A DNA stretch of 10,652 nucleotides from VAZQ01 sp050725815 (lineage in GTDB: Bacteria > Pseudomonadota > Alphaproteobacteria > Rhizobiales > Xanthobacteraceae), in the NCBI GenBank assembly GCA_050725815.1, contig JBOHIG010000305.1, forward strand, positions 1 to 10,652, read 5' to 3'. Of this stretch, positions 4,869 through 10,652 are shown in pieces (positions within the stretch are counted from its first letter, which is position 1; every line of letters begins with the position of its first letter). A program made the translations under genes and the position numbers. Below the pieces are notes generated by a model. The model was not told the origin of the DNA, did no database searches, and saw only the letters and a program-made list of their open reading frames with translations.

Positions 4869-6917
4869 ATGGCACAGAACGGCACACGAGCAACGGGTCC
4901 CCGGTGCATCGCGCTGGTGGGCCCGTTCCAGAGCGGCAAGACCACCCTTCTAGAGGCCATCCTCGCGCGCACCGGAGCGATCCAGCGTCAGGGCTCGGTC
5001 GATGCCGGCAACTCCGTCGGAGATGCCAGCAAGGAAGCTCGCGATCACCGCATGAGTGTCGAGCTCTCGGTTGCCACCACAAGCTTTATGGATGAGAGCT
5101 ACACATTCATCGACTGCCCGGGATCGGTCGAGTTCATCCAGGATATGCGTGCGGCGCTGCCGATGATCGACGCCGCGGTCGTCGTCTGCGAGATGGACGA
5201 GAAGAAGATCCCGCAGCTTCAGCTTATTCTGCGCGAGCTGGAGGGCCAGAAGATTCCTCGCTTCGTGTTCCTCAACAAGATCGACAAGGCGGATTCCACC
5301 ATTCACGACGCGCTCGCGCTGTTGCAGCCCGCGTCGCGTTCCAAGCTGCTGCTGCGTCAGATCCCGACCTTCTCCGGCGAATTGATCTCCGGCTTCGTCG
5401 ATCTCGCGTTGGAGCGCGCCTTTGTCTACAAGGAGCATTCAGCCTCGGAAGTCATACCGCTCGAAGGCGACGCGCTCGACCGGGAGAAGACCGCTCGTTT
5501 CTCTATGCTCGAGACCCTGGCGGACCACGACGACGAGTTGATGGAGCAATTGCTCGAAGATATCCAGCCGCCGCGCGACAAGGTGTTCGACGACCTGTCG
5601 AAGGAATTGCGCGACGGCCTGGTCTGTCCGGTGCTGATGGGCTCCGCAGCACGTACCAACGGCGTGCTTCGCCTGATGAAGGCACTGCGGCACGAAGCCC
5701 CCGACGTCACGACGACCGTGAAGCGGCTCGGCCTCAACGGGGCGAGCGATCCGGTCGCCTGGGTGCTCAAGACGCTGCACACCTCGCACGGCGGCAAGAT
5801 GTCGATCGCGCGCGTGCTCAACGGCCAGATCGGCGACAGCGCCAACCTGATCACGCCTGAACGCGACGCGGGCCGCGTTGCCGCAACCTTCAAGCTCATG
5901 GGCCACACCACCGAGAAGCGTGGGCCGGCGCATGCCGGCGAAACGGTCGCGCTCGCAAAGCTGGATCATGCGATGACCGGCGACACGCTCACGCTCGGCA
6001 AGCAGGCGCACCCGGCGCTGCTTCAGGTCGCGCCCACGCCGCCGGTGCTTGCCATCGCGGTCTCCGCCAAGGAGCGCAAGGACGATGTCAAGCTCGGGCA
6101 GGCGCTGCACAAGCTGCTGGAAGAGGATCCTTCGCTCTCGGTCGTGCACAATCCCGAAGCGCAGGAGGTCGTCCTGTGGGGGCAGGGCGAGATGCACCTG
6201 CGCGTCGCCACCGAACGCCTCGCCGATCGCTTTGGCGTCGCCATCACGACCGGCAAGCCCAGCGTCGGCTATCGCGAGACCATCAAGAAGCCGATCCAAC
6301 AGCGCGGTCGCCACAAGAAGCAGTCCGGCGGCCACGGCCAGTACGGCGATATCGTGGTCGATATCAAGCCGCTGCCGCGCGGGTCAGGCTTCCAGTTCAC
6401 CGAGGAGATCAAGGGTGGTGTGGTGCCGCGCAATTATATCCCGTCAGTGGAAGAGGGCGTGGAGGACGCGCTCAAGCACGGGCCGCTCGGCTTTCAGGTC
6501 GTCGATGTTTCGGTGAAGCTGGTCGACGGCTCCTATCACACCGTCGACTCCTCCGACATGGCGTTCCAGCTTGCCGGCCGCCTCGCGATGCACGAAGGCC
6601 TGCCGCAATGCCAGCCCGTTCTGCTCGAGCCGATCTATCAGGTTGACATCGTCTGTCCGTCGGAAGCGACCGCCAAAATGAATGCGCTGATGTCGGGTCA
6701 CCGCGGCCAGATTCTGGGCTTCGATACCCGCGAAGGCTGGGACGGCTGGGACATCGTGAGGGTGCAGATGCCTGAGGCGGAGATCGGCAACCTCATCATC
6801 GAGGTGCGTTCCGCCACGGCCGGTGTCGGCAGCTTCACCTTCAAGTTCGACCACATGGCGGAACTGACCGGCCGCACGGCCGATCAGATCGTGGCGGCGC
6901 GCAAGGCTGCGGCGTAA
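4869..6917 (+). CDS. EF-G-like translational GTPase (diverged elongation factor G paralogue, EF-G-2 type)
   Basis: A 682-residue five-domain protein. The G domain has the P-loop GPFQSGKTT (18-26; canonical EF-G has AHIDAGKTT), DCPG (82-85) and NKID (136-139). The switch I element RGIT is replaced by HRMS (60-63), so the Mg-binding Thr is a Ser. Domain II starts near 295, III near 392 (through GQGEMHLRV), IV near 468 and V near 590. Domain IV keeps the tip GSYHTVDSSDMAF with His557, which in EF-G reaches the decoding centre, and the RGRHKKQSGGHGQYGD loop. The protein should bind GTP and the ribosome; whether it translocates, rescues or recycles ribosomes is unknown. It resembles the second EF-G (EF-G-2) class as I know it, shorter than the about 690-700 residues of canonical FusA. 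GGGAGG at 4858-4863, five bases before ATG 4869, decides the start; an in-frame ATG at 4698 would run through a terminator. The neighbours carry no str-operon genes, consistent with a paralogue. Confidence 0.9.
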   Translation: MAQNGTRATGPRCIALVGPFQSGKTTLLEAILARTGAIQRQGSVDAGNSVGDASKEARDHRMSVELSVATTSFMDESYTFIDCPGSVEFIQDMRAALPMIDAAVVVCEMDEKKIPQLQLILRELEGQKIPRFVFLNKIDKADSTIHDALALLQPASRSKLLLRQIPTFSGELISGFVDLALERAFVYKEHSASEVIPLEGDALDREKTARFSMLETLADHDDELMEQLLEDIQPPRDKVFDDLSKELRDGLVCPVLMGSAARTNGVLRLMKALRHEAPDVTTTVKRLGLNGASDPVAWVLKTLHTSHGGKMSIARVLNGQIGDSANLITPERDAGRVAATFKLMGHTTEKRGPAHAGETVALAKLDHAMTGDTLTLGKQAHPALLQVAPTPPVLAIAVSAKERKDDVKLGQALHKLLEEDPSLSVVHNPEAQEVVLWGQGEMHLRVATERLADRFGVAITTGKPSVGYRETIKKPIQQRGRHKKQSGGHGQYGDIVVDIKPLPRGSGFQFTEEIKGGVVPRNYIPSVEEGVEDALKHGPLGFQVVDVSVKLVDGSYHTVDSSDMAFQLAGRLAMHEGLPQCQPVLLEPIYQVDIVCPSEATAKMNALMSGHRGQILGFDTREGWDGWDIVRVQMPEAEIGNLIIEVRSATAGVGSFTFKFDHMAELTGRTADQIVAARKAAA

Positions 6918-7172
6918 CGTCTGCTTTCGGTTCGGATGGACGTCCGATCGTGATGCAAGAATTGGGAAACGTCCGAGCCGCCGCACAACCGCAGCGATAC
7001 GTTGAAACGCGCAGGCGCGCCAAATCGCGCCCCGCGCCGGTTACCATTCGCAAAGCATGATTTCGGTCCACGTCCGTGCCTTAACCGTCCTTGTGCGGGG
7101 CTCGTCCTAAGCATTTCCTGCAAGCAACGGAATCCGGTGGGAGAACCGCCGCCGGAGAAGCGCGAGCGCTCG

Positions 7173-8054
7173 ATGCTCGAATCAGTGCGCCAATGGTTTT
7201 CGTCCGCGCCGGAAACGGTCGAGCCGGCCGACGGAAAGATCACGCTTGCCGACGTGCTCGCCCGCGGTTGGTTCGAGCAGTGGTACCAGCCCAAGATCGA
7301 GCTCAAATCGATGCGGCTCTACGGCGCGGAGGCGTTGGTGCGCGCGCGCCATCCGCAGCGCGGCCTGGTTCCGCCCGGCGTATTCCTACCGGGTGCCGGC
7401 GAAGCTGACATGCTGGCACTAACCGAGCGCGTAATCCTCACAGCGCTCCGGGACTGGGATGAGTTCGCCGCCAACGGCATGTCGGTCAAGCTCGCCGTCA
7501 ACGTGCCGGTGTCGGCACTGATCAAATTGCCGATCAGCACGATGGTGCGCGAGGAACGTCCGAAGGCTGAGAATTGGCCGGGCTTGATCCTCGAAGTAAC
7601 CGAGGACGAGGTCATCCGCGATCTCAAGCTCGCCAACGATGCCGCCGACAGCCTGAATGAGTCGCGCTGCTCGCTGGCGCTCGATGATTTCGGCGCCGGT
7701 TACTCATCGATCGCCCGGCTCAAGCAGTTGCCATTCAGTGAACTCAAGATCGACCGCGCCTATGTGATGGATTGCAACACCGATCGGGTGAATGCCGGCT
7801 TGTGTGAGGTCTTTGTCGAGCTCGGCAAGCGCTTTGGTCTCAAGACCGTCGCCGAAGGCATCGAGACGACCCATGAGAGTCACAAGCTCCAGGCGCTCGG
7901 CTGCGACATCGGGCAGGGCTACCTCTATGCCAAGCCGATGTCGAAGGGCCAGCTCATCGGCCTGATGCGCCGGCGCCTGGTCGGCGCCACCGCGCCGGCG
8001 CCAGCGCCGAAGCGCGGTCTCGCGGGGTTGATCCCGGGATTCGGCAAGGGATAG
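7173..8054 (+). CDS. Stand-alone EAL-domain cyclic di-GMP phosphodiesterase
   Basis: A 293-residue soluble protein made of little but an EAL domain (about 28-268), which cleaves cyclic di-GMP to pGpG. All eight residues usually required are present: Glu53 (in AEALVR), Asn110 (LAVNVP), Glu141 (LEVTEDE), Asp171-Asp172 (DDFGAGYSS, the loop-6 motif with Ala in place of Ser/Thr), Lys192 (LKIDRAY), Glu228 (VAEGIET) and Gln248 (IGQGYLYAKPM). It is therefore probably active. No sensor, GGDEF or membrane segment is attached; the short tail after 270 is rich in Ala, Pro and Lys. The start is uncertain: ATG 7173 gives a natural N-terminus MLESVRQWF, but the only Shine-Dalgarno-like sequence, GGAGAAG (7154-7160), is about 13 bases away and CGAGCGCTCG, a 10-bp palindrome, occupies the bases just before ATG. 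GTG 7137 and ATG 7002 are in frame as alternatives. Confidence 0.9.
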   Translation: MLESVRQWFSSAPETVEPADGKITLADVLARGWFEQWYQPKIELKSMRLYGAEALVRARHPQRGLVPPGVFLPGAGEADMLALTERVILTALRDWDEFAANGMSVKLAVNVPVSALIKLPISTMVREERPKAENWPGLILEVTEDEVIRDLKLANDAADSLNESRCSLALDDFGAGYSSIARLKQLPFSELKIDRAYVMDCNTDRVNAGLCEVFVELGKRFGLKTVAEGIETTHESHKLQALGCDIGQGYLYAKPMSKGQLIGLMRRRLVGATAPAPAPKRGLAGLIPGFGKG

Positions 8055-8155
8055 CCAGCGGCGCTTCCGGTTCTCACGTTCCCATCCCATATCTGTGACT
8101 TGCGGGTGATCCGGCGTCCTCGTACTTCTGCGGTAACAAGCCGGAGGGCCGCCCC

Positions 8156-9121
8156 ATGCACGTGATTCGCCGCCGCGGTTGGGAAATTCCCGAGCGCCTC
8201 GCCACTCCCGAGCATCTGTTCCTCAACCGCCGCGCGTTTATGGGCGCGGCCGGCGCTGCAGCGCTGTCGTTGACGCCACAGGTCGCGGCCGCGCAGCGCA
8301 TCGTCGATCTGCCCGATCCGACCGCCGACCTCTATCCGGCCAAGCGCAACGGAAAATACGTGCTCGATCGCCCGGTGACCGAGGAAAAGATCAACACCAA
8401 TTACAACAACTTTTTCGAGTTCGGCTCGAGCAAGTCGATCGCGCGGGCGGCGCAGGCGTTAAAATTGCGGCCCTGGACGATCAAGATCGACGGCATGGTG
8501 GAGAAGGAGCAGACGGTCGGCATCGACGATCTGATCCGGAAATTTCCGTTGGAGGAGCGGCTCTATCGCCTGCGCTGCGTTGAGGCGTGGTCGATGGCGG
8601 TGCCGTGGTCGGGCTTTCCGCTCGCCAGGCTGGTCGAAATGGCGAAGCCACTATCATCCGCGACCTATCTGCGGATGGAGACGTTCATGGATCCGGCGAC
8701 CGCAACGGCCCAGCGCCAACGCTGGTATCCGTGGCCTTATATCGAAGGGCTCACCATCGCGGAGGCGACCAACGAACTTGCCTTCCTGGTCACCGGCGCC
8801 TACGGCAAGCCGGTGCCGAAACCCATGGGCGCGCCAATTCGTCTGGCGGTACCATGGAAGTACGGATTCAAGTCGATCAAATCGATCGTGAAGTTTACCT
8901 TCACCGACAAGCGGCCGAAGAGCTATTGGGAGGCGTTGCAGGCGTCCGAATACGGCTTCTGGGCCAACGTCAATCCCGCGGTCGCGCATCCACGCTGGAG
9001 CCAGGCGAGCGAGGAAGTCATCGGCACGGGCAAGCGCGTGCCGACGCAGCTGTTCAACGGCTACGGCGAATTCGTTGCCGACATGTACAAGGGTTTGGAA
9101 AAGGAACGCTTGTGGGCGTGA
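8156..9121 (+). CDS. msrP: Protein-methionine-sulfoxide reductase catalytic subunit MsrP (YedY), Tat-exported molybdoenzyme
   Basis: A 321-residue protein, the usual MsrP length. It carries a molybdopterin cofactor and repairs oxidised methionine in periplasmic proteins. The twin-arginine signal is at 24-29 (N-R-R-A-F-M), followed by the hydrophobic GAAGAAALSL and an AAAQ cleavage site near 42-45. The oxidoreductase molybdopterin-binding domain has RLRCVEAWSMAVPWSGFPL with Cys141, the expected molybdenum ligand. The segments KYGFKSIKSIVKFTF and YGFWANVNP are also typical. GGAGGG (8143-8148) seven bases before ATG 8156 supports the start. The usual partner msrQ, a heme membrane protein that feeds it electrons, normally follows directly; here the next gene is the converging tctA, so the electron donor must be encoded elsewhere or the protein uses another donor. 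Confidence 0.95.
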   Translation: MHVIRRRGWEIPERLATPEHLFLNRRAFMGAAGAAALSLTPQVAAAQRIVDLPDPTADLYPAKRNGKYVLDRPVTEEKINTNYNNFFEFGSSKSIARAAQALKLRPWTIKIDGMVEKEQTVGIDDLIRKFPLEERLYRLRCVEAWSMAVPWSGFPLARLVEMAKPLSSATYLRMETFMDPATATAQRQRWYPWPYIEGLTIAEATNELAFLVTGAYGKPVPKPMGAPIRLAVPWKYGFKSIKSIVKFTFTDKRPKSYWEALQASEYGFWANVNPAVAHPRWSQASEEVIGTGKRVPTQLFNGYGEFVADMYKGLEKERLWA

Positions 9122-9132
9122 GCCTCGCCCAT

Positions 9133-9248
9133 GTCGTCATGCGCGGGCATAGCCCGTCGAAGACGGGCGTAAACGCCCTGGTGATCCGCGCATCCATCGT
9201 TTTGCGAAGTAAGGCTGGATTGCCGGGGCAAGTCCGTAAAAGACGTAG
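9133..9248. repeat. REP-like palindromic element between convergent msrP and tctA
   Basis: The arms ATGCGCGG (9139-9146) and CCGCGCAT (9186-9193) enclose two mutually exclusive hairpins: GCCCGTC-GAA-GACGGGC (9152-9168) and GGGCGT-AA-ACGCCC (9165-9178), which share GGGC. A further part, GGATTGCCGGGGCAAG near 9217-9232, is typical of the rhizobial repeat type that begins GTCATGCGCGGGC. It fills the space between the stop codons of two convergent genes and probably acts as a two-way terminator. The boundaries are approximate; genome-wide copy number is inferred from resemblance, not seen here. Confidence 0.65.
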
Positions 9249-9257
9249 CAAAATCAA

Positions 9258-10652
9258 TCACTTTCCTTCGCTCGCCTCAGCCTCGGCCAGCTTACGGCGC
9301 CAGTCCTTGCGGCGTGTGAACAATCCGATTGCTGCAAGCGTCAGCAGGCCTGCGCTCGCCGTCAGCAGGACGGCAGCGATCGGCCGCTCGACGAAAATCT
9401 CCCAGTGCCCGTCGGACATGATCAGCGACTGGCGGAGGCTCATCTCGAAGATCGGCGCAATCACGAGACCGAGCACCAACGGCGCCGGATCGAAGCCGAA
9501 TTTCTTCAGCCCGTAACCGACCACGCCCATGATCAGCATGATCCACACGTCCACGATCGAGTGGTTCACCTCGTATACCCCGATCACGCAGAACATGATG
9601 ATGAGCGGATAGAGGTAGGCGTAGGGAATCCGCAGCACGCTGACGAACAGGCTCACCAGCGGCAGATTGAGCGCGAGCAACATCAGATTGCCAACGTACA
9701 TCGAGGCAACGAACCCCCAGAACACGTCCGGGTGCTCGTTGATGAGCCGCGGCCCGGGCGGGATGCCTTGCAGGAGGAGCGCGCCGTACAGGACGGCCAT
9801 GGTCGCGTTGGCCGGGATGCCGAGCGTCAGCAGCGGGATGAACGAGGAGGTCGCCGCGGCGTTGTTGGCCGTCTCCGGACCGGCGACGCCGGCGATGGCG
9901 CCGCGGCCGAACTCCTGGGGCTTCTTCGCGGTGCGCTTCTCGGTGGCGTACGAGATCAGCGAGGCGAGCGTGGCGCCACCACCGGGCAGCACACCGATGA
10001 AGAAGCCGATGACGGTGCCGCGGGCGATCGCCGCCCGCGACTTCACCCAGTCGAGCTTGCCGATCCAGGCACGGCCGACCCCGGGCATCGTGAGGCTCTG
10101 CCGCGCGCGACGCTCCAGGTCGTACAGGATCTCGCCGAGGCCGAACAGCCCCATCGCCAGCGGCACGAAGTCGATGCCGTCGACGAGCGCCAGGCTGCCG
10201 AACGTGAACCGCTCGCCGCTGACGAAGTTGTCCTGCCCGACCGTCGCGAACAGCAGCCCGACGCACGCCGCGACCAGGCACTTCACGGTGGAGCCCGTAC
10301 CCAGCGTGGACACGAGCAGGATGCCGAGCAGCGCCAGCGCCGCGTACTCCGGCGGGCCGAAGTCAAGCGCGAAGCCCGCCACCACAGGCGCCACGAAGCT
10401 CAGTCCCAGGATGGAGATCGTGCCGCCGATGAACGAGCCGATGGCCGCGATGGCCAGCGCCGGGCCCGCGCGGCCCTGCCTTGCCATCTGGTAGCCGTCG
10501 AACGTGGTGACCACGGTCGTGGACTCGCCGGGCAGGTTGAGCAGGACCGAGGTGATGGTGCCGCCGTACTGGGCACCGTAGTAGATGCCCGCGATCATGA
10601 TGATCGCGGTGGCGGGCTCCATGCCGTACGTGATCGGCAGCAGGATCGAGAT
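9258..10652 (-). CDS. tctA: TctA-family permease of a tripartite tricarboxylate transporter, N-terminus cut off
   Basis: 464 residues are in the window with an open frame to the right edge (the first codons read ISILLPITYGMEPAT); with a family length near 500, some 40 residues are missing. This is the large membrane subunit of TTT transporters, which carry carboxylates by sodium or proton symport together with a TctB and a periplasmic TctC. Family signatures seen: YYGAQYGGTITSVLLNLPGE, GVLPGGGATLASLISYATEK and GVAGPETANNAAATSSFIP, plus about ten hydrophobic helices. The C-terminus ends in a charged cytosolic tail (TRRKDWRRKLAEAEASEGK). No tctB or tctC follows; the gene runs directly into the REP-like element, so any partners must lie beyond the right edge, upstream of this gene. 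Codon use differs between the two parts of the gene (see findings). Confidence 0.95.
   Translation of the reverse strand: MSILLPITYGMEPATAIIMIAGIYYGAQYGGTITSVLLNLPGESTTVVTTFDGYQMARQGRAGPALAIAAIGSFIGGTISILGLSFVAPVVAGFALDFGPPEYAALALLGILLVSTLGTGSTVKCLVAACVGLLFATVGQDNFVSGERFTFGSLALVDGIDFVPLAMGLFGLGEILYDLERRARQSLTMPGVGRAWIGKLDWVKSRAAIARGTVIGFFIGVLPGGGATLASLISYATEKRTAKKPQEFGRGAIAGVAGPETANNAAATSSFIPLLTLGIPANATMAVLYGALLLQGIPPGPRLINEHPDVFWGFVASMYVGNLMLLALNLPLVSLFVSVLRIPYAYLYPLIIMFCVIGVYEVNHSIVDVWIMLIMGVVGYGLKKFGFDPAPLVLGLVIAPIFEMSLRQSLIMSDGHWEIFVERPIAAVLLTASAGLLTLAAIGLFTRRKDWRRKLAEAEASEGK

Noticed and set aside
5439..6335. Long open frame antisense to the EF-G-like gene
   Set aside because: A shadow frame produced by high GC3; its composition is Arg/His/Leu-rich with no domain, and the sense frame is a clear EF-G family protein.
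7002..7172. 57-codon extension of the EAL protein from ATG 7002
   Set aside because: The translated stretch is rich in Arg, Pro and Cys without domain character and looks like non-coding leader; kept only as an alternative start.
6918..7172. Possible operator around the GGACGTCC palindrome (near 6939) and other promoter-like sequences
   Set aside because: The eight-base palindrome has non-symmetric flanks and the promoter-like hexamers are too weak in this GC-rich context to support a call.
9667..10494. 275-codon frame antisense to tctA
   Set aside because: Rich in Pro, Ser and Ala with no recognisable motif; it mirrors the strongly conserved TctA frame.

Overview
The window is GC-rich throughout and its gene families point to an alphaproteobacterium of the Rhizobiales, most likely near Bradyrhizobiaceae. 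The supporting evidence is a tripartite tricarboxylate transporter (TTT) permease and a separate Bug/TctC-type binding protein, a DUF992 secreted protein, an aspartate aminotransferase of the rhizobial class, and dense palindromic intergenic repeats. No phage, plasmid, CRISPR, tRNA or rRNA signature is visible. This looks like an ordinary chromosomal region of unrelated housekeeping and accessory genes, not one pathway or a defence island.

Layout. Left edge to about 2.6 kb is on the minus strand: the N-terminal part of a TctC-type periplasmic binding protein (1-402, cut by the window edge), a glutathione S-transferase (507-1139), a membrane PAP2 phosphatase/transferase (1396-2364), and a 46-codon remnant resembling the C-terminus of an M2 (ACE-type) peptidase (2420-2560). 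From 2.7 to 9.1 kb the genes are on the plus strand: a class I aminotransferase (2710-3915), a DUF992 secreted protein (4203-4676), a diverged EF-G-like GTPase (4869-6917), a stand-alone EAL phosphodiesterase (7173-8054) and the Tat-exported methionine sulfoxide reductase MsrP (8156-9121). At the right edge a TctA permease (9258-10652, cut at its N-terminus) converges on msrP.

Most genes have their own leader of 100-290 bases, so they appear to be separate transcription units. The 255 bases between the EF-G-like gene and the EAL gene, and the 101 bases before msrP, hold nothing I can identify beyond the ribosome binding sites.

The most unusual content is non-coding. Three copies of a roughly 60-75 bp stem-loop repeat (1332-1393, 3913-3986, 4003-4076) lie just after stop codons. 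Two of them keep a long stem although its sequence differs between copies, and the third has one arm of each type. Further signals are a hairpin whose 3' arm covers the PAP2 Shine-Dalgarno sequence, a nine-G tract acting as the Shine-Dalgarno sequence of the TctC-type gene, a 22-bp dyad upstream of the aminotransferase, a pair of 14-bp direct repeats spaced exactly 21 bp upstream of the GST gene, a clear intrinsic terminator after the DUF992 gene, and a REP-like element between msrP and tctA. I do not see a convincing new multi-gene system; the repeat family and the peptidase remnant are the best leads.
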